A DNA stretch of 14,325 nucleotides from JAJZCD01 sp964570005 (GTDB lineage Bacteria > Patescibacteriota > Saccharimonadia > Saccharimonadales > UBA4665), in NCBI GenBank assembly GCA_964570005.1, contig CAZMWE010000026.1:1-14325 (forward strand). The letters run 5' to 3'. Below the pieces are notes generated by a model. It was not told the origin of the DNA. It worked only from the letters and a program-made list of their open reading frames with translations, and searched no databases. Position numbers and translations under genes: made by a program. Shown here piece by piece: positions 1 to 6,853 of this stretch. Each line of letters begins with the position of its first letter. The first letter of the stretch is position 1.

Positions 1-808
1 TAACGAACATGGCCACAAAACCTACCAGCAAGGACCACCCGAATTCGGACCACCGTACCGGATTCCAACTACGGAACAGGCGCGGGAACAACGCCACCAG
101 CACCAAGGCTAATGTCAGCAGTGTCACAAGCCAGTACAGCTTAAACCAGACCAACACGCCGCCGCCGTGGCCATGTACTGCTGTTGCCTGATGGTATGTC
201 ACGGTGCCGTGTAACTGGGCACCCTGTCCACGCTGCAGCATATGCGGACCCGTGTAGGTAAGATCGCCCGTGATATTGGCCACGCTGCCGAGCGTCAGAT
301 CGTTTACCCGTAGCGACACGTTTCGCCCTATCTTGCCGCCAAGCATCACAGTACTCCCTGCGCCAGTCAAATCACGGCCCACCGCGCCATCGACAGTTAT
401 AGTCTTACCCGCCAGACTTGCGTCCTGGCCTACGTGTGCCGCGCCTTCAACAACCACAGTCTGCCCGGCAATCGCGGCACTATGCGTTACTGTCCCGCTG
501 AGATCCACGGTTTGCCCGACTAGTCGCACACTACCATTTACTTTGCCGCCAACGGTAATATCCTGCCCGGCGCATAGCACATCCCCGTTCACAGTCGCAT
601 CTATGGTTACGGCCTGCCCGGCACAGAAAATATCCCCATTCACCGTGCCTGTAATAAACACTGTGCTGCCGGCTTTATATACACTGTGATTCATCACCCC
701 TTGCGCCACCTGGCTGGCGCTAGAAGCATGGACGGGCATACCCACCAACAAACCCACAGCCAATAAAGAGGCTGCAGCTGCGGAGGCAAAAAATCCGATC
801 TTCTTCAC
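1..808 (-). CDS. Secreted/membrane-tethered bactofilin-like (polymer-forming) beta-helix protein, 3' end outside window
   Basis: A 269-codon open frame reads from GTG at 808 off the window edge without a stop. The start is set by AGGAGG six bases upstream of the GTG. Residues 1-28 form a signal peptide (MKK, hydrophobic core, VHA-SS). Residues about 45-205 are tandem imperfect repeats of about 18-20 residues of the type G-x-V-N-G-D-V-x-x-A-G-Q-x-V-T-V, the short beta-helix rungs of bactofilin/polymer-forming proteins. Residues about 217-241 form a membrane segment, followed by a basic Trp-rich stretch and a second hydrophobic segment at the edge. I infer an extracytoplasmic beta-helix anchored in the membrane, possibly a surface scaffold. 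It is the last visible gene of a minus-strand envelope cluster, 79 bp after the pilin-like gene. Function beyond the fold is unknown. Confidence 0.82.
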   Translation of the reverse strand, partial: MKKIGFFASAAAASLLAVGLLVGMPVHASSASQVAQGVMNHSVYKAGSTVFITGTVNGDIFCAGQAVTIDATVNGDVLCAGQDITVGGKVNGSVRLVGQTVDLSGTVTHSAAIAGQTVVVEGAAHVGQDASLAGKTITVDGAVGRDLTGAGSTVMLGGKIGRNVSLRVNDLTLGSVANITGDLTYTGPHMLQRGQGAQLHGTVTYHQATAVHGHGGGVLVWFKLYWLVTLLTLALVLVALFPRLFRSWNPVRWSEFGWSLLVGFVAMFV

Positions 809-887
809 TATCGCCCTCCTTTTTACGGATGATAGCCCTTTTTAGGCCCCGGCCGCAGTGATTTAGCTCACTTAACTGAAAGATTGC

Positions 888-1208
888 TTAAAAATTGCCT
901 TGGCTACTCAGCTGGCTGTTGTCGCTGCCGTTAGCGGCGCTCGGGTCGTTCTGGTTCAACGTACTAAGAGCACTGTCCAGATCGCTCGCCGAATTGACCG
1001 GCGGCGCCGAGGAATCGTTGCCGGCCGATGATGTCTGAGACGAACTGTCTGCAGCGGGCATTGTGCTGGCCGTAGTATGAGTAGTAACCGTGGTGGCGTT
1101 ATGCCTGCTATATACCCACCATCCGGCACCTCCGATAACGGCAATTACCGCCAGAACAAGTACTAACTCAAGAGCAGCAAAGCCGCGTTGATTGCTCTGG
1201 ATACGCAT
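888..1208 (-). CDS. Type IV pilin-like (prepilin N-terminus) small protein
   Basis: The 106-residue protein begins with a short basic leader ending at Gly9, then Phe10 and a hydrophobic helix (about 10-31) with Glu14. This is the class III prepilin signature G|FxxxE, cleaved and N-methylated by a prepilin peptidase such as PilD. The rest is a Ser/Thr/Asp/Asn-rich low-complexity tail with no pilin disulfide, so it may be a minor pilin or a pseudopilin rather than the main fibre subunit. The ATG overlaps the TAA of the upstream gene by one base (TAATG), and GGAGG lies nine bases before it, so translation is probably coupled. Such short pilin-like proteins are common in Saccharibacteria, whose type IV pili act in host contact (family knowledge). 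The role here is inferred. Confidence 0.75.
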   Translation of the reverse strand: MRIQSNQRGFAALELVLVLAVIAVIGGAGWWVYSRHNATTVTTHTTASTMPAADSSSQTSSAGNDSSAPPVNSASDLDSALSTLNQNDPSAANGSDNSQLSSQGNF

Positions 1209-1885
1209 TACTGGTTACCTCCGTTGCTAGTGCTAGTCGTGTTTGAAGTCGTGGTGCTAACTACCGATTTTACGCCGACAATCAGGTTCTTAACCGCTGT
1301 ACGGTACGCCTGCAGCGCGGCAATTTCAGTCTTAAGTGCGCTTTGGAAACTTGCGACTGATGTAGCCGGGTCAGAACTGTCACAGCTAAAGCCCGTGCTG
1401 GCCGATTTAACGGCATCAACCGCCGTTTGTGCAGCCGCTTGCTTGGCATTCACATCGGCCACCAGTGCGGCATAGTTACTCAGCGTTACACTCTTGCTGG
1501 TGTAGAAAGCTTCCGTACGCGTTGCGATGGTGCTGAATAGTGTCAGCTGCTTTTGCCCCCGGTTAGCAATGCGCGCCATAATGTTATCGATAGCGTGCTG
1601 CCTGTCTTGACAAATCTTGAGCTGACCGGCGGCAAGCCCCGCCTTGCCCTTCTCCTGATCAGTGGGTGTGGTGGCTGAATCGTGGGATTCGGTATTGGTA
1701 GAGTCGCCCTTACCGGTGCCCGAATTGGCGCCAGTAGCCGGTGTCGTATCTGTTGTTTTAGTGACGGGACCTGTAGAGAGCCCGCCGGTGTGTATCTCGG
1801 ACAAGGCGAGTGCCGGCGAACTGCCGACGAGGGCAAATGCCACGACCGCACCGAGAAATCCGAGACGATACAAATGTTTGCGCAT
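1208..1885 (-). CDS. Secreted helical protein of unknown function
   Basis: I chose ATG at 1885 (225 aa) over the upstream frame opening at 1957, because it has AAAGGA five bases upstream and starts directly with a signal peptide (MRKH, hydrophobic 8-24, cleavage near ALA-LSE at 27). Residues about 35-78 are a Thr/Ser/Gly/Asp-rich linker. Residues about 80-210 are mostly amphipathic helix, probably coiled coil, with two cysteines (about 92 and 168) that could form a disulfide. A short Ser/Thr/Asn tail follows. I recognise the style from Saccharibacteria secreted proteins but know no function. It lies between the cupredoxin and the pilin-like gene and overlaps the latter by one base, so a role at the cell surface beside the pilus is plausible but unproven. 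Confidence 0.75.
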   Translation of the reverse strand: MRKHLYRLGFLGAVVAFALVGSSPALALSEIHTGGLSTGPVTKTTDTTPATGANSGTGKGDSTNTESHDSATTPTDQEKGKAGLAAGQLKICQDRQHAIDNIMARIANRGQKQLTLFSTIATRTEAFYTSKSVTLSNYAALVADVNAKQAAAQTAVDAVKSASTGFSCDSSDPATSVASFQSALKTEIAALQAYRTAVKNLIVGVKSVVSTTTSNTTSTSNGGNQ

Positions 1886-1919
1886 ATTGTTCCTTTGCTT
1901 AGTAATTGGTAACCGTTTG

Positions 1920-1949
1920 GTTATATTAAGCTTAAGCTTCGCCTGACAA
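1920..1949 (-). promoter_or_regulatory. Candidate promoter for the secreted protein/pilin operon
   Basis: Reading the minus strand, TTGTCA (1944-1949) and TATAAC (1920-1925) are 18 bp apart and lie about 35-40 bp before the ATG at 1885, leaving a leader that carries the Shine-Dalgarno site. The spacer contains the palindrome AAGCTTAAGCTT. Match to sigma-70 consensus is fair only. Confidence 0.4.
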
Positions 1950-1977
1950 ATAATCAAACAACGGCCTTGAGCTTTAG

Positions 1978-2391
1978 CTATTGTGTAACGGTAACTGTCC
2001 CGACCATACTCGGATGTATCGCGCAGTGGTAATGGTACGTACCGGGTGTGCTAAAGGTAAAACTATAGCTCGAACCAGGATTAACGTCGCCGCTGTTCGG
2101 GCCCGTCTGACTGTCGGTTTCAGTGACGGTGTGCGCCGTACTGTCCTTGTTCGTCCATGTTACGGTTGCTCCTTGCTTAACCGTGATATCTGCAGAGTCA
2201 AAGGCAAAGTTCTGAATGGCCACGGCATTAGTAGATATCGGGGCGTGGTTCGAGGCGTGCATGTGTGAGCTGTTCATATTCATGGAGCTCATGTTGTTAT
2301 CCGATTTGTTATGTGCCAGCAGATACCAGGCTCCGCCACCCGCAACAATGGCCACTACTATGATAAGCACGTACAGATAAGACTTTTTCAC
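1978..2391 (-). CDS. Membrane-anchored cupredoxin (plastocyanin-like blue copper protein)
   Basis: The 137-residue protein starts with GTG at 2391, set by GGGGG five bases upstream. Residues 5-26 are a single membrane anchor. A Met/His-rich linker (about 34-49) looks like a flexible copper-binding segment. The cupredoxin domain (about 55-137) carries the type 1 copper ligands His87 (TAHTV), Cys123, His126 and Met129 in the pattern YHYHCAIHPSM. All four ligands are intact, so copper binding and one-electron transfer outside the membrane are likely. The partner is unknown. The small size and His-rich linker could also suit copper buffering. It lies 92 bp upstream of the secreted-protein gene on the same strand and is divergent from the DoxX-like gene across a 68-bp gap that should hold both promoters. 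Confidence 0.9.
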   Translation of the reverse strand: MKKSYLYVLIIVVAIVAGGGAWYLLAHNKSDNNMSSMNMNSSHMHASNHAPISTNAVAIQNFAFDSADITVKQGATVTWTNKDSTAHTVTETDSQTGPNSGDVNPGSSYSFTFSTPGTYHYHCAIHPSMVGTVTVTQ

Positions 2392-2459
2392 ATTAACCCC
2401 CGCATTACATTGCCATTTCAGCCGAAGCTACTTTAAGCATAGGTGGTATTATGTAAAAT

Positions 2460-2816
2460 GTGAATAGCATTTTGAAATCCCAAAACACTTCTTCATTGAT
2501 ACTACGACTGGGATTGGCATTTGTATTTCTGTATGCTGCCGTGGCAGCGCTGATGCACCCCTTGGAGTGGACCGGGTTCCTGCCGGGTTTTTTGACCAAA
2601 ATATTCGACCCTGTCCTTCTCTTGAGGTTGATAGCGGCATTCGAGATTATCCTAGGCCTAGGCCTCTTAAGCGGTAAATGTACGAAGTATGTAGCGGCCT
2701 TAGCGGCTATGACCCTAGCGGGCATAATCCTCACGAACCTTAACCAGCTCATAGTCACCTTCCGAGACGTCGGCCTGCTGTGTGCCGCCTTGGCGCTCGT
2801 CTTCCTTGAAGATTAA
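2460..2816 (+). CDS. DoxX-like small integral membrane protein
   Basis: The 118-residue protein has four predicted membrane helices (about 14-33, 48-71, 78-96, 100-115). The N-terminal LRLGLAFVFLYAA and the later GLGLLSG segments resemble the DoxX/DoxX-like family, whose members are small redox-associated or uncharacterised membrane proteins. The start is the GTG at 2460, because the frame has a stop codon (TAA, 2454-2456) just upstream. AGGTGG is 13 bp away, rather far for a ribosome site, and TATTAT at 2447-2452 could be a -10 hexamer giving an almost leaderless transcript. It is divergent from the cupredoxin gene. No catalytic residues are evident; the family call rests on topology and motif style. 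Confidence 0.6.
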   Translation: MNSILKSQNTSSLILRLGLAFVFLYAAVAALMHPLEWTGFLPGFLTKIFDPVLLLRLIAAFEIILGLGLLSGKCTKYVAALAAMTLAGIILTNLNQLIVTFRDVGLLCAALALVFLED

Positions 2817-2877
2817 AAGCACACCACCCGAGCACAAGGGCTCACGGCCGTGAACACACTTCAAGCCCCAAGCGTGG

Positions 2878-3150
2878 CTACAGCTTCGTAAACCTTGGGA
2901 CAGTTTTACCTTCCCACTCAACTTCCTCAAGCCAAATTGTAAGGGGGCGAAGGAACGTCAACCGTTCACCGTACTGTGCTTGGTAAATGACGCAGAGCTC
3001 ATCATTCACCTCAAGGAAACCTAGTCCAATAACTTGGTAGACTTTGTCCTTGCCTTTGTAATGCCGATACTTGGCCCCTGTCGTCACTCTTGTTTTTGCC
3101 TCTTCGATTTCTTTCGCTAAAGCTATTTGTTCTTGATGCATTCTTCCCAT
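2878..3150 (-). CDS. DUF1653 domain protein
   Basis: The 90-residue protein (start ATG 3150) contains the DUF1653 pattern from about residue 28: YRHYKG, then a V-Y-x-V-I-G-x-G strand, C-V-I-Y-Q-A-x-Y-G, a segment ending FLRPLTIW and a final PRF. DUF1653 is a small beta-rich domain of unknown function, widespread in bacteria. The N-terminal 20 residues are a charged helix. An in-frame TTG at 3171 would add seven hydrophobic residues, but TATACT (3158-3163) overlaps that extension as a good -10 hexamer seven bases before ATG 3150, so I favour the shorter, probably leaderless reading. It is divergent from the PadR operon. Confidence 0.8.
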   Translation of the reverse strand: MGRMHQEQIALAKEIEEAKTRVTTGAKYRHYKGKDKVYQVIGLGFLEVNDELCVIYQAQYGERLTFLRPLTIWLEEVEWEGKTVPRFTKL

Positions 3151-3157
3151 GTAAAAA

Positions 3158-3188
3158 AGTATAACAAACAAAAAATCACTTCTTACAA
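3158..3188 (-). promoter_or_regulatory. Promoter of the DUF1653 gene, leaderless type
   Basis: On the minus strand, TATACT (3158-3163) ends seven bases before ATG 3150, which places +1 at or next to the start codon. TTGTAA (3183-3188) with a 19-bp spacer is a weak -35. No Shine-Dalgarno site is present. Confidence 0.5.
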
Positions 3189-3235
3189 AGTGTTTATGCC
3201 TGGCTTACCGACGGGATTAAGTTTATATAAATACC

Positions 3236-3264
3236 TTGACAGTCATAGTACTTTGACATACACT
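3236..3264 (+). promoter_or_regulatory. Strong sigma-70 promoter of the PadR operon, leaderless type
   Basis: TTGACA (3236-3241), a 17-bp spacer and TACACT (3259-3264) make a near-consensus promoter. Only six bases separate the -10 from ATG 3271, so the mRNA should begin at or one base from the start codon. ACAGT (3239-3243) and ACTGT (3262-3266) form an inverted repeat spanning the promoter, a candidate site for PadR autorepression (inference). Confidence 0.7.
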
Positions 3265-3270
3265 GTAATC

Positions 3271-3600
3271 ATGCTAGACAACAAGCTAACATCTGACCTA
3301 CTGCGCGGACATACGGATACCATTATTCTGAAATTCTTATGCGGTGGTGACAAATATGGCTACGAAATCACAAAACTCGTCTACGAGCTATCTGATCATA
3401 AGTACGAGCTCAAGGAAGCGACGATGTATTCGAGCCTGAAGCGCCTAGAACACGACGGTCACATTACCTCGTACTGGGGCGACGAGACGCAAGGCGGCAG
3501 ACGGAAATACTACCGGATCACCATCAGCGGCCGAGGACAGTACAGGAATAATAAGCACAACTGGGACTATGCCAAACAGATTTTAGAAAAGTTACTATAA
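3271..3600 (+). CDS. PadR family transcriptional regulator
   Basis: The 109-residue protein is a PadR-type winged helix. It has LLRGHTDTIILKFL (helix 1), a YGYEI motif before the next helix, then KEATMYSSLKRLEHDGHI (recognition helix) and the wing, GGRRKYYRIT. PadR proteins are dimeric repressors, often of an adjacent membrane or HAAS-domain gene. I chose ATG 3271 rather than the longer frame opening at 3127, because the family begins here and the promoter described for 3236-3264 places +1 at this codon. No ribosome site precedes it. Its stop is 10 bp before the next ATG, so it forms an operon with the HAAS/pentapeptide gene. That gene is the expected partner and possible co-regulator. Confidence 0.9.
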   Translation: MLDNKLTSDLLRGHTDTIILKFLCGGDKYGYEITKLVYELSDHKYELKEATMYSSLKRLEHDGHITSYWGDETQGGRRKYYRITISGRGQYRNNKHNWDYAKQILEKLL

Positions 3601-3610
3601 GGGGGAACAT

Positions 3611-4414
3611 ATGACAGCAGCGAACAGCAATGACAAATTAAAGCAATTTTTGGACGATGTCTTTAGGCCATACGGTGATTTCCCTGCCCGAAAAGACGTT
3701 GAGCAGGAACTGCTTGCCAATCTGAATGAAAAATATAACGACCTGAAAGCCGACGGCAAAACCGATGATGAAGCATACAAGCTGACTGTTGAGTCATTCG
3801 GCGATGTGTCGGAAATTATGGAGTATATGGCGCCTAGTGCAGCCAAGTCGCGGCAAAGTGTTGCCGGTGATAGCTCCCGCTTCCGCGCCACCGCCTTACA
3901 GCAAGCCGACTTAGGCGACACCAACCTGGCCGGCGGCAACTTCAGTATGAGCGCGCTCAATGGTGCAAATTTCGATAAATCTGACTTACGCGGTGCGACA
4001 TTCAAAGCAGCCGCGCTAAAGGGCGCAAGCTTCGTCGGCGCCGACCTGACAAACGCTAACTTCGACAGCAGCGACCTGACAAACACTAATTTGCAGGACG
4101 CAAACTTTACCGGCGCAACACTCAAGCGCTGCGCCTTCAAAGGCGCCTCGTTCAGCGGCACCACGCTCGACAATGCCGACTTCAAGCAGTCAGATCTAAC
4201 CGAAGTATCGTTCGATGGCCAGACCCTGCGCGGCACGGTCTTTGATGCTTCATCACTGAAGAAGGCAACCTTTAAGAACGCGGTGTTAGAGAGCGTGTCA
4301 TTCCATCACACCAAGCTCAAGCACACCGCATTCGACGGCACCACGATGGACAAAGTTACCTACGCGCTTTTGAAGGGCATGAAAGTCAATCTGGAGAACG
4401 TGGTAATCAAGTAA
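3611..4414 (+). CDS. HAAS (permease prefix) domain fused to pentapeptide repeats
   Basis: The 267-residue protein starts at ATG 3611 with GGGGG five bases upstream. Residues about 8-73 match the HAAS/permease-prefix helical domain (LKQFLDDVFRPYGDF, VEQELLANLNEKYNDL, DEAYKLTVESFGDVSEI). In known operons HAAS is encoded next to PadR and is thought to transmit a signal to it. Residues about 93-253 are pentapeptide repeats of the A(D/N)Lxx type, about 30 copies, expected to form a right-handed quadrilateral beta-helix. There is no membrane segment, although HAAS is usually fused to membrane proteins, so this is likely a soluble variant. The role of the repeat helix (protein or DNA mimicry, scaffold) cannot be read from sequence. 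This is the last gene before the cassette-like region. Confidence 0.85.
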   Translation: MTAANSNDKLKQFLDDVFRPYGDFPARKDVEQELLANLNEKYNDLKADGKTDDEAYKLTVESFGDVSEIMEYMAPSAAKSRQSVAGDSSRFRATALQQADLGDTNLAGGNFSMSALNGANFDKSDLRGATFKAAALKGASFVGADLTNANFDSSDLTNTNLQDANFTGATLKRCAFKGASFSGTTLDNADFKQSDLTEVSFDGQTLRGTVFDASSLKKATFKNAVLESVSFHHTKLKHTAFDGTTMDKVTYALLKGMKVNLENVVIK

Positions 4415-4523
4415 GCCGTCCCTGCTGTCGACCAGGGGGTGGCAAGTGCTACAACAACTGCGAAGCGGACATTTGTGGTAAACCGTCCTCCCGCTCCAAG
4501 ACGTCGGCTCCGCCATCGGCGAA

Positions 4524-4570
4524 CAAGTCGTTGACATACTTTCATTCCAACGCCTTTTGGGGCGATTAGG
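4524..4570. repeat. Cassette-boundary site 1 (leftmost)
   Basis: Contains TTTCATTCCAACGCCTTTTG followed by GGGCG. The core matches the other eight sites, but the left hairpin arm (GTCG/CATAC) has lost complementarity. CGCC and GGCG can pair around the T-rich loop. It lies 12 bp past the stop of the PIN gene and marks the left limit of the array. The 109 bp between it and the HAAS gene show only a CCCTG/CAGGG hairpin (4420-4437) and no gene. Confidence 0.75.
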
Positions 4571-4582
4571 CCTGCTGGTACT

Positions 4583-5020
4583 CTAAGATTGAGGAGACCA
4601 GTAGCTAAGCATCGATGGGTGTACAATCTTAATTTGCTCGTATTCCTTCAGATCAAGCAAATCTTTATCAAATGCGGCTATGATATGTGCTTTCGCCTCA
4701 AGGGCACATTCTAAGATCTTGTCATCATCTGGATCGCGCACAATAGTGAGCTTCTGCCTAGGATATACTACCGTTGTTACGCGACGGATATCTTGGATGG
4801 TCCTAACAATTTCTTCTCTACCGAAGCCAAACCTATCTTCCAGCTTGGTCTGCAGTTCAAGCAGAATCGCTTCAGACGCAAAGAGCTCGTACCCAAACAA
4901 TTTGGAGCCCTTGCCCACTAAGTAGCTCCGAGCAAAGCCGTCTTTCAGGACAGCGGCAATGTAGAAACCAGCGTCTGGCACTATCCTAAGCTTTGGGCTT
5001 TGCATATGCGGCGAGGTCAT
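4583..5020 (-). CDS. PIN domain toxin (COG1569-like), toxin-antitoxin pair 1
   Basis: The 145-residue protein fits the putative TA toxin PIN family. The first acidic residue is Asp16 (IVPDAGFYIAAVL, where most family members have DTN). An acidic residue follows in the second helix (Glu50/Glu55), then the RDPDDDKILECA motif (Asp98-Asp100) and the AAFDKDLLDL motif (Asp118, Asp120). PIN proteins are Mg-dependent RNases that cut tRNA or rRNA in VapC-type systems. ATG 5020 overlaps the antitoxin end by 35 bp; ATG 5005 is an alternative. The toxin frame is intact although its antitoxin is frameshifted. The Asn-to-Gly change beside Asp16 may lower activity. The stop lies against site 1. Confidence 0.82.
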   Translation of the reverse strand: MTSPHMQSPKLRIVPDAGFYIAAVLKDGFARSYLVGKGSKLFGYELFASEAILLELQTKLEDRFGFGREEIVRTIQDIRRVTTVVYPRQKLTIVRDPDDDKILECALEAKAHIIAAFDKDLLDLKEYEQIKIVHPSMLSYWSPQS

Positions 5021-5200
5021 CTTCGGTATGTAGTCCCAGCTTCTCTAGGAGTGGCGTTGCTTTCGCCTGAAGTTCTTCTAAACTCTTCTCTAGCCGCATG
5101 CGAGCGTACATTGAACGGACGATATCGCTCTTTGATACTTTACTAATAACTCGATACCCTTAGCGGTTTCTTCATCTAGTGAAAAGCTAACTGTTCTCAT
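4986..5200 (-). pseudogene. RHH-type antitoxin with a single-base frameshift, toxin-antitoxin pair 1
   Basis: From ATG 5200 the first frame reads MRTVSFSLDEETAKGIELL, an N-terminal ribbon-helix-helix strand and helix. The frame is lost near 5144. In the -1 frame the rest follows: SKVSKSDIVRSMYARMRL, then a KSLEELQAKATPLLEKL segment, ending PKA-TAG at 4986. Together they make a normal antitoxin of about 71 residues that overlaps the PIN gene. One missing base in TTATTA(A)GTAAAG explains it. No slippery heptamer is visible, so programmed frameshifting is unlikely. It is either a real inactivating mutation or a sequencing error. An intact toxin without antitoxin would normally be counter-selected. 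Confidence 0.72.
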
Positions 5201-5206
5201 GCTTTA

Positions 5207-5235
5207 ATCTTATTAGTGACAATAATATTTATCAA
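5207..5235 (-). promoter_or_regulatory. Promoter of toxin-antitoxin pair 1, leaderless type
   Basis: Minus strand: TTGATA (5230-5235), 17-bp spacer, TAAGAT (5207-5212), then six bases to ATG 5200. The surrounding DNA is AT-rich with repeated TATTAT motifs, a plausible antitoxin operator. No ribosome site is present. Confidence 0.6.
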
Positions 5236-5288
5236 TAGTTATAATATTGACATTTACACTCAGCGGCCCCTACCGGCGTTAGAACATG

Positions 5289-5340
5289 GTCCGAAAATAG
5301 CACAATAGGCCGATTAATCGAACACCTGATTTAGCCCAGA
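5289..5340. repeat. Cassette-boundary site 2 (subfamily S)
   Basis: Shares 34 of 43 bases, without gaps, with the site at 12028-12070: GTCCG(A/C)AAATAGCA(C/A)AATAGGCC, then a variable stretch, then AACAC. The core (CGAACACCTGATTT) aligns with CCAACACCTTTT of the main family, while the outer arm differs. It contains the palindrome CGATTAATCG. It lies 32 bp past the stop of the GT-A-like gene. Confidence 0.65.
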
Positions 5341-5372
5341 TATAACTGTTTCTCAACATTCAAAATATTAAT

Positions 5373-6617
5373 CTATGTAGTCTCACGGCTATACGCATAG
5401 TCATGTTGCACTCGCGCGAATAATGTCTTTGCGTATCTCTTCGCTTCCTGATAGGCTGCTCTTACTTCCGGTCTGGTAAGCTCATACCCCTCTTCTGATG
5501 GATTACGCCCAAGGTTGTAGCCAATGCTACCGCGTACGAGTTGTCGACACCGCCACCATACAATTGAATCGCCTAAGGTACGGCTCCGATCAACCTCGCC
5601 CGTCAAACTCCAGAGGGCTTTGACCGCAACATCAGCTTCATCTACTGAGATGTCCCGGAAATCTTCGTATGGCTTACCCCGGCATATATCATCGACAGTC
5701 GAAAAATCAGTGGCAAGGTTGTCGGAGTCAAGGATACTGTGGCCAGACTGCAGGCGGGCGTAATACCTCCGCTGCTGGGCCACAGCAAAAGCCCCTGTTG
5801 CAGGCGGTAATCTGCGCACTAAACTCTGGCCGATATGTCGAAGTAACCGTTCTTGTAAATCCAAATCTTCCCCGGATAGCTTTGTTATGTCGTAGCCATG
5901 AATATCAAGATAGTCCCCAAGGAGTATCGCGTTCCACATACCATGCGTTGCATATTCGCAGGCAAGAATAGCTGCATTGTAGAAGTAAAGCACCCTGTCC
6001 ATATTCGGGAAACTGACATTAGGTGGAAGCAAGCCAGCTGCGTGCAAATTCCCCGAGTAGCCTGCTATAACGGCGGCCTGCGCAAAGTGGGGAGCTCTCT
6101 GTACAGCTCCAGCCAACCCTGGTAGCAGACCAGTACCCGCTTTCAATATGTCTATATCACCGATGATAACGGGAGTAAACCGAGATAGGTGATAGCCCTC
6201 TTCCATCAATGCAACTGAGCTAGCTGCCTGTAGACGCGCTCGTATGTTCCCCATCGTTCCATTCTCAGGAGGATATGACTCAGTAAAAAAGGTACTTGCA
6301 AAGGGGGCATTCTGCGTAGCAGCTTGTACGACTTCTGCTACCTCTGCTAGTCGTCTATCATCAGGGGTTTCACCCACGTAATTGATCGAGAAAGCAAGCA
6401 CAGCTCGTGACAGTCTATTAGAGCCAACGGCTCGTATACCTGCTGCAATAGATTGGTCGGGCTCTGTAGCCGCAATTGGTATAGGAACTACCGTGCAATG
6501 CTGTCCGTCTTTAGTTAGACGCTCTGTGCCGCTCAGGTTTTCCCTCATCTGTGCTACGACAGTTTCAATCCCTGAAAATGTATTGGAATACTCAAGAACA
6601 GCTTCTCTAATGCGCAT
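5373..6617 (-). CDS. Putative GT-A fold glycosyltransferase-like protein (low certainty)
   Basis: A 414-residue soluble protein. The strand CTVVPIPIAATEP (41-53) followed by a helix resembles the nucleotide-binding start of GT-A enzymes. A V-x-x-F-S-I-N-Y strand (about 73-80), an NIRARLQAASSVALMEEGY helix and VIIGDIDIL (150-157, Asp154-x-Asp156) are in the right order for the DxD metal/sugar-nucleotide motif. Residues about 200-414 are helical with many Trp and Arg residues and no recognised domain. I infer a sugar transferase by motif order only. ATG 6617 is chosen because TATACT lies exactly six bases upstream and no ribosome site exists. It is a single-gene segment between two boundary sites and has no operon partner. 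Confidence 0.5.
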   Translation of the reverse strand: MRIREAVLEYSNTFSGIETVVAQMRENLSGTERLTKDGQHCTVVPIPIAATEPDQSIAAGIRAVGSNRLSRAVLAFSINYVGETPDDRRLAEVAEVVQAATQNAPFASTFFTESYPPENGTMGNIRARLQAASSVALMEEGYHLSRFTPVIIGDIDILKAGTGLLPGLAGAVQRAPHFAQAAVIAGYSGNLHAAGLLPPNVSFPNMDRVLYFYNAAILACEYATHGMWNAILLGDYLDIHGYDITKLSGEDLDLQERLLRHIGQSLVRRLPPATGAFAVAQQRRYYARLQSGHSILDSDNLATDFSTVDDICRGKPYEDFRDISVDEADVAVKALWSLTGEVDRSRTLGDSIVWWRCRQLVRGSIGYNLGRNPSEEGYELTRPEVRAAYQEAKRYAKTLFARVQHDYAYSRETT

Positions 6618-6623
6618 TGCTGT

Positions 6624-6629
6624 AGTATA
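6624..6629 (-). promoter_or_regulatory. -10 element of the GT-A-like gene, leaderless type
   Basis: TATACT on the minus strand, six bases before ATG 6617. No convincing -35 is visible at 16-18 bp. Confidence 0.5.
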
Positions 6630-6802
6630 GCGTGTTTCAGCAGGAGGCTGCTGCTGCCACAGTACTACAGGAAAGCTAGGTGCACTGAGAGATTAACGCG
6701 TACTTATAGGCAATGATTACATCCATGCAGTAATACAAAGTAGGAGCCAAACCACACCCAAACAGAAAGACGCAACCGTGCAACGGGTAAAGATCATTGA
6801 TC

Positions 6803-6830
6803 AAAACAAAAAGACCCCGCAAAGCGAGGT
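6803..6830 (-). terminator. Intrinsic terminator, minus strand
   Basis: As minus-strand RNA, ACCUCGC-UUU-GCGGGGU forms a seven-pair stem (one U-G pair) followed by CUUUUUGUUUUG. It lies just past site 6854-6904 in the direction of transcription, so it stops transcripts from the DUF1801 segment before the GT-A-like gene. The remaining 6630-6802 shows no gene, only a GATCA/TGATC palindrome at 6792-6802. Confidence 0.8.
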
Positions 6831-6853
6831 ATGTCTAATCTAGAAATATGAAG

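Noticed and set aside
270..689. Plus-strand open frame of 139 codons
   Set aside because: It is the reverse-strand shadow of the bactofilin-like gene, rich in Pro, Thr and Ser with no ribosome site.
2842..2853. Palindrome TCACGGCCGTGA as a terminator between the DoxX-like and DUF1653 genes
   Set aside because: It has no loop and no T-tract on either strand; it may be a protein site or chance.
5144..5150. Programmed -1 frameshift in the RHH antitoxin
   Set aside because: No X-XXY-YYZ slippery heptamer or downstream hairpin is seen at the break.
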